A program made the position numbers and the translations under genes. From DATJFH01 sp035495815 (lineage in GTDB: Bacteria; Acidobacteriota; Terriglobia; Bryobacterales; Bryobacteraceae): DNA of 10,748 nt. How positions within the stretch are numbered: the stretch's first letter is position 1; each line of letters opens with the position of its first letter. This document shows positions 1 through 6,554 of the stretch, one piece after another. Location: contig DATJFH010000368.1 of assembly GCA_035495815.1 (NCBI GenBank), positions 1 through 10,748 of the forward strand, written 5' to 3'. The notes beneath the pieces are model-generated. The model searched no databases. It was not told the origin of the DNA and was given only the letters and a program-made list of their open reading frames with translations.

Positions 1-53
1 CCGGGTTGGAGGAAGCGCTGGTGTTTTCAGCCATACAGGCCGCGCTGGCATGA
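1..53 (+). CDS. 3' end of an unidentified gene (partial)
   Basis: The frame with codons starting at position 3 is open from the window edge to a TGA at 51-53 and reads GLEEALVFSAIQAALA. Its stop overlaps the ATG of the next gene (ATGA, 50-53), a usual sign of translational coupling in an operon, which is why I treat these 16 codons as a real C-terminus. Sixteen residues are too few to name a family. Being coupled to a quinone methyltransferase, it may be another quinone-pathway gene, but that is inference only. Confidence 0.5.
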   Translation, partial: GLEEALVFSAIQAALA

Positions 54-781
54 GGGGAACCACGCCCGCGGGCGCGGCCACCGAGCGCGAAGCCTCGGAG
101 TGGGTGCGGGGCATGTTCGGGCGAGTGGCCCGGCGCTACGATCTTGCGAACCATCTGCTGTCCTTCAACCTGGACCGCTACTGGCGGGCGCGCACGGTGT
201 CGCGCGTGGGTCCCTGGCTGCGCCGGCCGGGGGCGCGGGCGCTCGATCTTTGCTGCGGCACCGGGGACCTTTTGCTCGAGCTCGAAGCCGGCCGCGGCGG
301 TCCGGCGTGGGGAAGCGATTTCTGCCATCCGATGCTCACCTCCGCGGCGGAGAAGATCGCCCGCCGCGGTTTCCACTCGCGCGTGTTCGAGGCCGATGCG
401 CTGGCCATCCCGGCGCGAGACGCGGCCTTCGACCTGGTGACTGTCGCTTTCGGTTTTCGCAACCTGGCGAACTATCGCAAGGGGCTCGAGGAGATGCGGC
501 GCGTGCTGCGGCCGGGCGGGGCTGCCGCCATTCTCGAATTCTCACAGCCGCCGAACGCGCTGTTGGCCGCGTTGTATGGATTCTACTCGCGGCATGTATT
601 GCCTGCCGTGGGGGGCGCGCTCTCCGGTTCGAAGGACGCCTACGCGTATTTGCCGGAGTCCGTCCGTAAGTTCCCACCGCCGGACGAGCTGGCCGGTGAA
701 ATGCGGGCAGCCGGATTTCGAAACGTGCGGTTCGAGCGCATTACAGGCGGCATCGTTTGCCTTCACCTGGGCGAAATTTAA
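50..781 (+). CDS. ubiE: Demethylmenaquinone / 2-polyprenyl-benzoquinol C-methyltransferase
   Basis: SAM-dependent methyltransferase of the UbiE/MenG family, which C-methylates the quinone ring in the last step of menaquinone synthesis (and a late step of ubiquinone synthesis) at the inner membrane. The 243 residues match the family's usual length. Seen directly: an N-terminal block with MFGRVARRYDLANHLLSFNLDRYWR character (residues about 22-46), SAM motif I ALDLCCGTGD (64-73), the family hallmark FGFRN (134-138), EMRRVLRPGG followed by ILEFSQP (148-166), and the C-terminal TGGIVCLHLG signature. ATG 50 is chosen because it overlaps the upstream stop and leaves the full N-terminal block; the internal ATG at 113 would start at the conserved MFG and trim the family's N-terminus. 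No strong Shine-Dalgarno lies close to it, consistent with coupling. Whether the substrate is mena- or ubiquinone cannot be read from the sequence; menaquinone (menG) is likely in Acidobacteriota. It is probably functionally unrelated to the polysaccharide genes that follow. Confidence 0.95.
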   Translation: MRGTTPAGAATEREASEWVRGMFGRVARRYDLANHLLSFNLDRYWRARTVSRVGPWLRRPGARALDLCCGTGDLLLELEAGRGGPAWGSDFCHPMLTSAAEKIARRGFHSRVFEADALAIPARDAAFDLVTVAFGFRNLANYRKGLEEMRRVLRPGGAAAILEFSQPPNALLAALYGFYSRHVLPAVGGALSGSKDAYAYLPESVRKFPPPDELAGEMRAAGFRNVRFERITGGIVCLHLGEI

Positions 782-807
782 CCAAAACTTCCTGGGGACT
801 TGGGCTA

Positions 808-836
808 TTGACACATTCCCGCGACAGGCGCATATT
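808..836 (+). promoter_or_regulatory. Sigma70-like promoter of the candidate ncRNA
   Basis: A perfect -35 hexamer TTGACA (808-813) is followed by a 17-bp spacer and a -10-like CATATT (831-836, 4 of 6 matches to TATAAT). The predicted transcription start is near 842-844. It lies 27 bp after the ubiE stop and points into a gene-free, structured stretch that ends in a terminator. It is the best promoter match I see in the window. Confidence 0.6.
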
Positions 837-842
837 GGGAGT

Positions 843-1070
843 GTAGAGTAGTAAAAAACAGGCTCATGAGAGCCCCGATAGAAGGAGGTTTTTTCCATAG
901 AACATCCACCTGGGGGCGGCTACCTGCGAACTCCGTCGGCTGTTGCTGAAGGCTGATGCGCCATCGACGCAAAGCGTCGTAGTCGGCGCGCGGAACATTG
1001 CACCGCGTTTAACGAGCCTTTAGAACAGAGGGGAAGAAGACGGCGGATCGCACGCGGCCGCCCCTTTTTT
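843..1070 (+). ncRNA. Candidate structured small RNA with own promoter and terminator
   Basis: No convincing protein gene lies here. Visible structure: GGCTC/GAGCC hairpin (861-865/870-874); a perfect 6-bp stem with AAA loop, CGACGC/GCGTCG (965-970/974-979), enclosed by GCGCC/GGCGC (958-962/985-989); CGCGG/CCGCG (989-993/1003-1007). An alternative long-range closing stem pairs AGGCTC (860-865) with GAGCCT (1014-1019). Inside it, positions 872-879 can pair with 982-989 with one mismatch and one G-U. The long-range fold would give a ~160-nt rod with an internal bubble and a side hairpin on its 3' strand, which recalls 6S RNA (ssrS); this is a hypothesis from shape and size, not a recognised sequence match. 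It could instead be a long 5' leader of the downstream ABC gene, but the terminator at 1042-1070 argues for a separate unit. The ends are approximate: from the predicted start to the terminator T-run. Confidence 0.45.
1042..1070 (+). terminator. Rho-independent terminator
   Basis: A perfect 5-bp GC stem GGCGG/CCGCC (1042-1046/1058-1062) with an 11-nt loop is followed by CC and a run of six T (1065-1070). It would end the transcript that starts near 843. It lies 80 bp before the Wzt start codon, so it could also act as a read-through or attenuation point for the exporter operon. Confidence 0.6.
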
Positions 1071-1098
1071 CTGCCCTTGTTTCTGTCCTTGTTTCTCC
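1063..1098 (+). repeat. Three imperfect tandem copies of a 12-bp pyrimidine-rich unit
   Basis: CCTTTTTTCTGC (1063-1074), CCTTGTTTCTGT (1075-1086) and CCTTGTTTCTCC (1087-1098) are head-to-tail copies of a CCTTKTTTCTSY unit. The first copy includes the T-run of the terminator. Copies two and three share their first ten bases exactly. The block lies between the candidate ncRNA and the exporter ATPase and is not coding on the plus strand. Confidence 0.7.
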
Positions 1099-1149
1099 CG
1101 CCCGGAACTCCCCTGATTCGATACACTGGAAACTGCGTACGCGATCAGC

Positions 1150-2451
1150 ATGTCTCACGTCGAATTCCAGGGCGTTTCCAAGAGTTACTCCATTTACGAT
1201 TCGCCAGGCGACCGGCTCAAGGAGCTGGTAACTCCACGCCGCTACCAGTTCCATCGGGACTTCTGGGCTCTGCGCGACATCAGCTTCGACATACGCCCCG
1301 GCGAAACGTTTTGCATTGTCGGCGAAAACGGATCGGGCAAGAGCACGCTGCTGCAAATGGTTGCCGGGATTCTTCTGCCCACCTCGGGAACCGTGTCGGT
1401 CAAGGGACGGGTTTCGGCGCTGCTCGAGCTGGGGTCGGGATTCAATCCGGAATTCAGCGGGCGGGACAACGTGTACCTGAATGGATCGATTCTCGGCCTG
1501 ACGACGAAGCAGATCGATCAGCGGTTCACCGCCATCGAGGAGTTCGCGGAGATCGGGGACTTCATCCGCCAGCCCGTGAAAACGTACTCCACCGGCATGG
1601 TGGTGCGTCTCGCCTTTGCGGTCGCGATCAACGTCGATCCGGAGATCCTGCTGGTGGACGAAGCGCTGGCGGTAGGCGACATTTACTTCCGGCAGCGCTG
1701 CATGCGCAAGGTGCACGAACTGCGGGCGCGGGGGGTGACGATCCTGTTCGTCTCGCATTCGACCGGGGACGTGAAAGCCATCGGGGACCGCGCCATGTGG
1801 CTCGACCACGGCCGCATGATGGAGATCGGCGACACCGAGCGCGTGGTATCCAGATACCTGGCGGCGATGGTGGAGAAGGATTCGACTTACCTCAGCCTGA
1901 AGAAGCCGGAGGATCGTCCGGCGGGTCCGGCGACCCACGCGCCGGAAGTGGTGACCCGCATTCCGAACATCGACCATCGCTACGGGGACGAGCGGGCGGA
2001 AGTGCTGGGGATCGCGGTGCTGAATGCGTACGGAGAGCCGCTGAGCGTGCTGGAGCCGCTCTCGACGGCGGTGGTGCGCATCAGCGTACGGGCCAAGGAA
2101 GCGATTCCGCTGCCGATCGTCGGGTTCATGATGCGGAATCATCTGGGGATGGATTTTTCGGGGACCAATACGTCGCGCGAGGGGTACGAGCTGCCGCCGA
2201 TGGCCGCGGGCGATATCAGCACCGTCGATTTTTACCTGGATCTGCCGGAGCTGTATCCGCAGGTATTCTCGTTTTCGCCGGCCATTGCCGACGGCACGCT
2301 GCTGGGCTACACGATGTGCGACTGGATCGACAACGCCATCGCGCTGCAAATGGGGCACGGAGAAGGCCAGATCTACGGATACATGCGAGTGCCCTGCCGG
2401 GTGGAGGTCAATGCGCGGATGGGAGCGGGGCAGGAGCGCAAGCTTGGCTGA
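1150..2451 (+). CDS. wzt: ABC transporter ATP-binding subunit for polysaccharide export (Wzt type)
   Basis: Cytoplasmic ATPase of an O-antigen/polysaccharide ABC exporter, which would work with a Wzm-type permease to move a lipid-linked glycan across the inner membrane. Seen: Walker A GENGSGKST (58-66), the variant signature YSTGM (146-150) typical of Wzt/TagH in place of LSGGQ, Walker B ILLVDE (166-171), and the H-loop VSHS (201-204, His203). At 433 residues it is much longer than a bare nucleotide-binding domain. Residues about 270-433 form a separate domain, rich in beta-type sequence, resembling Wzt_C (PF14524), which in characterised systems binds the modified non-reducing end of the glycan. 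The start ATG fits the family N-terminus (SHVEFQGVSKSY); only a weak ribosome-binding site precedes it. The stop overlaps the next gene. No permease gene adjoins it, although wzm usually lies directly upstream of wzt. The family call is firm; the ligand is unknown. Confidence 0.93.
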   Translation: MSHVEFQGVSKSYSIYDSPGDRLKELVTPRRYQFHRDFWALRDISFDIRPGETFCIVGENGSGKSTLLQMVAGILLPTSGTVSVKGRVSALLELGSGFNPEFSGRDNVYLNGSILGLTTKQIDQRFTAIEEFAEIGDFIRQPVKTYSTGMVVRLAFAVAINVDPEILLVDEALAVGDIYFRQRCMRKVHELRARGVTILFVSHSTGDVKAIGDRAMWLDHGRMMEIGDTERVVSRYLAAMVEKDSTYLSLKKPEDRPAGPATHAPEVVTRIPNIDHRYGDERAEVLGIAVLNAYGEPLSVLEPLSTAVVRISVRAKEAIPLPIVGFMMRNHLGMDFSGTNTSREGYELPPMAAGDISTVDFYLDLPELYPQVFSFSPAIADGTLLGYTMCDWIDNAIALQMGHGEGQIYGYMRVPCRVEVNARMGAGQERKLG

Positions 2452-3724
2452 ATTTACCGGCGAGCGGGTGATCCCGGGGCAGGTGGACGCGGATCTCCTG
2501 AACGAGCACATGGCGCGGTACGCGTTCGCCGCGCGGCTGAGCCGCCGGAAGCAGGTGCTGGACGCGGGCTGCGGCGCGGGCTACGGCTCGGCGGAACTGG
2601 CTCGTACGGCGGCCGGCGTGCTGGGGGTCGACCGGTCCCAAGAAGCGATCGCGTTCGCCCGGGCGGAGTACCGGGCGGCAAACCTGCGGTTCGAACAAGC
2701 CGAGTGCAATGCGCTGCCGGTGGCGGACGGATCGATCGACCTGGTGACGGCATTCGAGGTGATCGAACACCTGGACGACTGGCGCGGCTTCCTGCGGGAA
2801 GCGCGGCGGGCGCTCAGCGGGTCGGGACAGTTCATCGTCTCGACGCCCAACAAGCTGTATTATTCCGAATCGCGGCAGGGGGCGGGACCGAATCCGTTTC
2901 ACGTGCACGAGTTCGAATTCGAAGAATTCCGCGCGGAGCTGCAGGCGGTGTTCCCGCACGTGCTGCTCTTCCTCGAAAACCATGCCGAGGGAGTGGTATT
3001 CCAGCCGGCGGCGCCGCCGGCCGAGGAGAAGTCCGCGGACGTGCGCGTGGACGAGGCGGAGAGCCGGCCGGAGGAATCGCACTTCTTCGTGGCGGTATGC
3101 GCCCTGCGTCCGCAGACCGGGGCGCCCACCTTCGTCTACGTGCCGAGGGTGGCTAACGTGCTGCGGGAGCGCGAGCGTCACATCGGGCTGCTGGAGCGGG
3201 AGATCGAGACCAAGAATCAGTGGCTCGAGCGGACTACCGGCGACCTGGCGCAGCTCAATCGCGATCACCAGGCGGTGCTGGCGCAGTTCCGCGCGCAGAT
3301 CGCCGAGTCCGACGAGCGGGCGCGGTGGGCGGAGCGGCTGAACCGAGAGCTCGAAGAGAGCCGGGAGCGGATCGGCCGGCTGCAGCAGGAGCTGGCGGAC
3401 GAGCAGGCCGCGTCGAGGTCCGTGGCCGAGGGGTACGAAGCGAAAGTGCAGGAGCTCGACGCCGTCAACGTGGAGAAGACCCGCTGGGCGCTCGAGACCG
3501 AAGCCCGCCTCGGGCAGGAGCTGGCGGAACGCAGTCAGGATCTGGCGCGCTGCGTGGAGCTGCTGCAGCAGGCCGAGAGCACGGTCGAGGAGCGCACGCT
3601 TTGGGCGCAAAAGCTGCAGGCGCAGGCGGAACAGCTGGAACGGCAGGTGATCCTGATGAGAGAGTCGCGCTGGGTGAGGCTCGGGCGCCGGTTCGGGCTC
3701 GGGCCGGATCTGCGCAACAGTTAA
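2444..3724 (+). CDS. SAM-dependent methyltransferase with long C-terminal coiled coil
   Basis: A class I methyltransferase domain (about 1-230) opens with FTGERVIPG (4-12), typical of sugar/polysaccharide-locus methyltransferases. It has motif I VLDAGCGAGYG (38-48), a VTAFEVIEHL segment near residue 103 and a STPNK loop, ending at HFFVAVCAL. Residues about 236-408 are predicted coiled coil: charged, Glu/Arg/Gln/Leu-rich, with tryptophans at about 260, 295, 348 and 387, the last three in a [RL]WA context. The tail SRWVRLGRRFGLG recurs in glycan-locus coiled-coil proteins. I choose TTG 2444 because GGAG (2433-2436) sits 7 bases upstream and the family usually starts just before FTGERV; it overlaps the Wzt stop by 8 bases. 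ATG 2411 is an alternative adding 11 residues. Domain order recalls WbdD, but without its kinase domain. It could be a chain-terminating methyltransferase/length ruler or an ordinary sugar O-methyltransferase with a scaffold tail. Confidence 0.85.
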   Translation: MAEFTGERVIPGQVDADLLNEHMARYAFAARLSRRKQVLDAGCGAGYGSAELARTAAGVLGVDRSQEAIAFARAEYRAANLRFEQAECNALPVADGSIDLVTAFEVIEHLDDWRGFLREARRALSGSGQFIVSTPNKLYYSESRQGAGPNPFHVHEFEFEEFRAELQAVFPHVLLFLENHAEGVVFQPAAPPAEEKSADVRVDEAESRPEESHFFVAVCALRPQTGAPTFVYVPRVANVLRERERHIGLLEREIETKNQWLERTTGDLAQLNRDHQAVLAQFRAQIAESDERARWAERLNRELEESRERIGRLQQELADEQAASRSVAEGYEAKVQELDAVNVEKTRWALETEARLGQELAERSQDLARCVELLQQAESTVEERTLWAQKLQAQAEQLERQVILMRESRWVRLGRRFGLGPDLRNS

Positions 3725-3725
3725 A

Positions 3726-6056
3726 ATGGCGTTTCTCCGCCGGTTTCTGACGGCTCTTCCCCTCCTGATTTTCTCGCCGCTGGTGATGGCGGTCTCCGCT
3801 TGCGCGCTGTTGGCTTCGGATCTCTGGTGGCGGCTGTTCGGCGCGCAATCGGGCGAACCGGAAAGGCTGCCGCGGCGGGACGCGGCCAGCGTGGTGATTC
3901 CCAACTGGAACGGGAAGGACCTGCTCGAGAAATACCTGCCGTCCATCGAAGCGGCGCTGGCCGGCAACGGGGCGAACGAGATTCTGGTGGTGGATAACGG
4001 GTCGTCCGACGGCAGCGTGGAGATGCTGCGCAGCCGTTTTCCCGGCGTGAAAACGCTGGCCCTCGAGAAGAACCTGGGATTCGGGGGCGGGTCGAACGCC
4101 GGATTTCGGGCGGCCTCGAACGACGTGGTCGTCCTGCTCAACAGCGACATGCGCGTGGAGCCGGATTTCCTGGCGCCGCTGCTGGCCGGATTCACCGACG
4201 AAAAAGTGTTCGCCGTCTCCTGCCAGATTTTCTTCAGCGACCCGGAGCGCGTCCGCGAGGAGACCGGGCTGACCCAGGGCTGGTGGGAAGACGGCTCGCT
4301 GCGTGTGCGGCACCGCGTGGACGAGGGAGTGACCGATCTCTATCCCTGCTTCTACGGAGGCGGCGGATCCTGCGCCTTCGACCGCCGGAAATTCCTGGAG
4401 CTGGGCGGCTTCGATTCGCTGCTGGCTCCCTTCTACCTCGAAGACACCGACCTCGGTTTCATGGCCTGGAAGCGCGGGTGGAAAGTTCTGTACCAGCCGA
4501 AAAGCAGGGTCTTCCACGAGCATCGCGGCACCATCGGAAAGAAGTTCACCGAGCGTCAGATCCAGGCCGTGCTGAAGAAGAACTTCATCCTCTTCTGCTG
4601 GAAAAACATTCACGGCTGGGATCGTCTGCTGCCGCACCTGTTCTTCACGTACGCCGGAGCGCTGCTGAGCCTGCTCTTCGGCGACGAGGTGGGCCGGGCC
4701 AACCTGGCGGGGCTGTGGCGCGCGTTTCTGAGCCTGCCGCGGGCGCTGCGCTCGCGCTGCCGGGCACGCTCGCTGGCGCGGGTGGACGACGGGGAGGCGT
4801 TCCGGCGTCCGCTGGGCGGGTATTTCCGCGACCGTTTCCACGCCATGGAGGCGATGCCGGAGCGTTTGAGCGTGCTGTTCGTCTCGCCCTATCCGATCTG
4901 TCCGCCGACGCACGGAGGGGGGCTGTTCATGTACCAGACGGTGTGCGAGCTGGCGCGGATGGCGGACGTTCACGCGATCATCCTGCTCGACCGTCCGGAT
5001 CAGCTGGCGGCGAACCAGGAGCTCGACGAGCTCTGCGCGTCGACCGAGTTCCTGCTGCGGATGGAGGGCAGGACGCGCTACCTGGGGTCGATCGTGCCGC
5101 ATGCGGTGCGCGAGTTTCAGAACGACGATCTGGCGTGGCGCATTCACCGGCAGATTTACACACGCCGGGTGGACGTGGTGCAGCTGGAGTACACGCCGCT
5201 GGGGCAATACGCGGGAGGTTACAACCGGATTCCCAGCATCCTGTTCGAGCACGACGTCTACTTCCAGTCGATCGGACGCGGGCTGGAGTTCATGCGCGGT
5301 CCGCTCGAGAAGATCGCGGCGCGCTTCGAATATTTGCGGGCGATCCGCTGGGAGCTGCGGATGCTGCCGCGCTGCGACCGGGTGCAGGTGTGCACGGCGG
5401 AGAACAAGGCGTACCTGGCCTCGTTTCTGCCCGGGATCCGCCCCAAGCTGCAGGCGGGATTGCGCGCGGGAATCGACACTTCCCGCTACCGACCGCCGGC
5501 GGGTCCGCGGGAGCCGGAGACGATGCTGTTCCTGGGCAGCATTCGCCACGGTCCGAACGCGGTGGCGCTCGAGTGGTTCGCGCGCAAGGTGATTCCGCGC
5601 ATCCGCGAGGCGCGGCCGCGGGCGCGGGTGGTGGTGATCGGGGCCGATCCGCCGCCGCGCTACGCGTTCGAAGACCTGGGCGACGCGGTGGAATGCGCCG
5701 GCTTCGTGGAGGACATCCGCGAGGCGCTGGCGCGCTACGCGGTGTTCGTCTGTCCGATTCTGAGCGGGTCGGGAGTGAGGGTAAAATTGCTCGAAGCGTT
5801 CGCGGCCGGGATTCCGGCCGTGTCCACCTATATCGGGGCGGAGGGGCTGGCGCGAAAGGACGGTGAGTTCTGCCTGCTGGCGGACGAACCGGAGCAGTTC
5901 GCAGCCAAGGCGCTGTGGCTGTTCGACAATCCGGAGAAGGGAGCGGAGATGGCGGCGCGGGCGCGGCGGGAGGTGGTCGAGAATTGGGATATGGCGGCGC
6001 TGACGCGGCGGCTCGAGCAGAGCTATCGCGAGGCGATAAAGGAAAAGCGGGGATGA
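3726..6056 (+). CDS. Bifunctional glycosyltransferase: GT2 (rhamnosyltransferase-like) fused to GT4
   Basis: A 776-residue protein with two glycosyltransferase modules in one uninterrupted frame. Residues about 5-30 form a hydrophobic, probably membrane-anchoring helix. GT2 module (about 54-330): SVVIPNWNG (55-63), VVDNGSSDGS (88-97), the DXD-equivalent NSD (139-141) and EDTDLGF (239-245), the WbbL-like pattern of enzymes using dTDP-rhamnose and similar donors. GT4 module (about 377-776): LFVSPYP and a GGGLFMYQ loop at its start, then the C-terminal donor-binding pattern SGSGVRVKLLEAFAAGIPAVS (about 679-700), which carries the family's EX7E-like region. The ATG comes one base after the methyltransferase stop, so translation is probably coupled; there is no strong Shine-Dalgarno. 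It likely adds two successive sugars or builds a repeat unit at the inner leaflet of the inner membrane. The sugars cannot be inferred. Confidence 0.9.
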   Translation: MAFLRRFLTALPLLIFSPLVMAVSACALLASDLWWRLFGAQSGEPERLPRRDAASVVIPNWNGKDLLEKYLPSIEAALAGNGANEILVVDNGSSDGSVEMLRSRFPGVKTLALEKNLGFGGGSNAGFRAASNDVVVLLNSDMRVEPDFLAPLLAGFTDEKVFAVSCQIFFSDPERVREETGLTQGWWEDGSLRVRHRVDEGVTDLYPCFYGGGGSCAFDRRKFLELGGFDSLLAPFYLEDTDLGFMAWKRGWKVLYQPKSRVFHEHRGTIGKKFTERQIQAVLKKNFILFCWKNIHGWDRLLPHLFFTYAGALLSLLFGDEVGRANLAGLWRAFLSLPRALRSRCRARSLARVDDGEAFRRPLGGYFRDRFHAMEAMPERLSVLFVSPYPICPPTHGGGLFMYQTVCELARMADVHAIILLDRPDQLAANQELDELCASTEFLLRMEGRTRYLGSIVPHAVREFQNDDLAWRIHRQIYTRRVDVVQLEYTPLGQYAGGYNRIPSILFEHDVYFQSIGRGLEFMRGPLEKIAARFEYLRAIRWELRMLPRCDRVQVCTAENKAYLASFLPGIRPKLQAGLRAGIDTSRYRPPAGPREPETMLFLGSIRHGPNAVALEWFARKVIPRIREARPRARVVVIGADPPPRYAFEDLGDAVECAGFVEDIREALARYAVFVCPILSGSGVRVKLLEAFAAGIPAVSTYIGAEGLARKDGEFCLLADEPEQFAAKALWLFDNPEKGAEMAARARREVVENWDMAALTRRLEQSYREAIKEKRG

Positions 6057-6063
6057 AGCGCGG

Positions 6064-6537
6064 CTACGGTTTCGGCTTCTGCTGCTTCTTGATCTGCTCG
6101 ACGATGCGGCCCGCGGTCCGGTCGAGCGTTTCGGGAGCGGTCCGGGTGGGTTTTTCGTACACCGACCAAATCACGGCCCGCGATTTCAGGTCTACCAGAA
6201 ACAGGTTGCCGCGGCCGTGTCCGAAGGTCGAGATGCGCGGGGGGGCCTGGCCGTTTTTGTCGGCGTCGTCCTGTTTCGCTTTGGTCTGGGGGGGCGGATA
6301 CAGGTCGAGCAGCTTCTGTTCGAAGGCGGCGCCCAGCTGGTCGGTGAAAACGGCGTCGGCGAGCTTGGGGTCGGTGACGACGCGGAACAAGCCGGCGGCG
6401 GTGAGGCGATTCGCCAGATACTGGTCCAGCCCGCCGGACATGGGAAGCAGGTATACGGCCTGCACGTCGGGCATGCTGGCCGCCAGGGCGAAGCCGCCGA
6501 GCAGGGCGCACGTGAGCAATCGATTCGACAGCCGCAT
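6064..6537 (-). CDS. Small predicted exported protein of unknown function
   Basis: A 157-residue protein starting MRLSNRLLTCALLGGFALAA, a good signal peptide with likely cleavage after VQA (about residue 27). Cys10 is inside the hydrophobic core and does not form a clear lipobox. The mature part has a GLDQYLANRL..GLFRVVTDPKLADAVFTDQLG block (about 36-69), a polar Lys/Asp/Gln linker (about 84-98), then GNLFLVDLKSRAVIWSVYEKP (110-130) and a basic Lys-rich end. The pattern (a small helical domain naming 'bad' and 'good' states, then a beta hairpin) suggests an envelope-associated protein, but I recognise no named family. It is the only gene on the minus strand here. It converges on the GT2-GT4 gene with a 7-bp gap and diverges from the next GT2 with 17 bp between start codons. 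A weak minus-strand -10-like TATACA (6562-6557) lies inside the neighbouring gene's start. The coherent protein on this strand outweighs the overlapping plus-strand frame. Confidence 0.75.
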   Translation of the reverse strand: MRLSNRLLTCALLGGFALAASMPDVQAVYLLPMSGGLDQYLANRLTAAGLFRVVTDPKLADAVFTDQLGAAFEQKLLDLYPPPQTKAKQDDADKNGQAPPRISTFGHGRGNLFLVDLKSRAVIWSVYEKPTRTAPETLDRTAGRIVEQIKKQQKPKP

Positions 6538-6554
6538 GTACTCATCTTACCAGC

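Noticed and set aside
866..949. 27-codon frame MRAPIEGGFFHRTSTWGRLP.. inside the ncRNA candidate
   Set aside because: There is no adequate ribosome-binding site before its ATG, its codon use is unlike the neighbours, and it crosses the predicted stems. A leader peptide cannot be excluded.
2285..2443. N-terminal extension of the methyltransferase inside wzt
   Set aside because: Those residues are out-of-frame reading of the Wzt C-terminal domain; the family begins near FTGERV, which fits the TTG at 2444.
1009..2511. 500-residue open frame on the minus strand across wzt
   Set aside because: Its product is Arg/His/Pro/Val-rich low-complexity text with no motif, while the plus strand carries a textbook ABC ATPase. 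It is a shadow of GC-rich codon use.
2408..5549. Two long minus-strand frames (2408-4195 and 3465-5549)
   Set aside because: They are antisense to the methyltransferase and GT2-GT4 genes, rich in Arg/Gln/Leu/Pro with no domain signature; mirror frames of high-GC genes.
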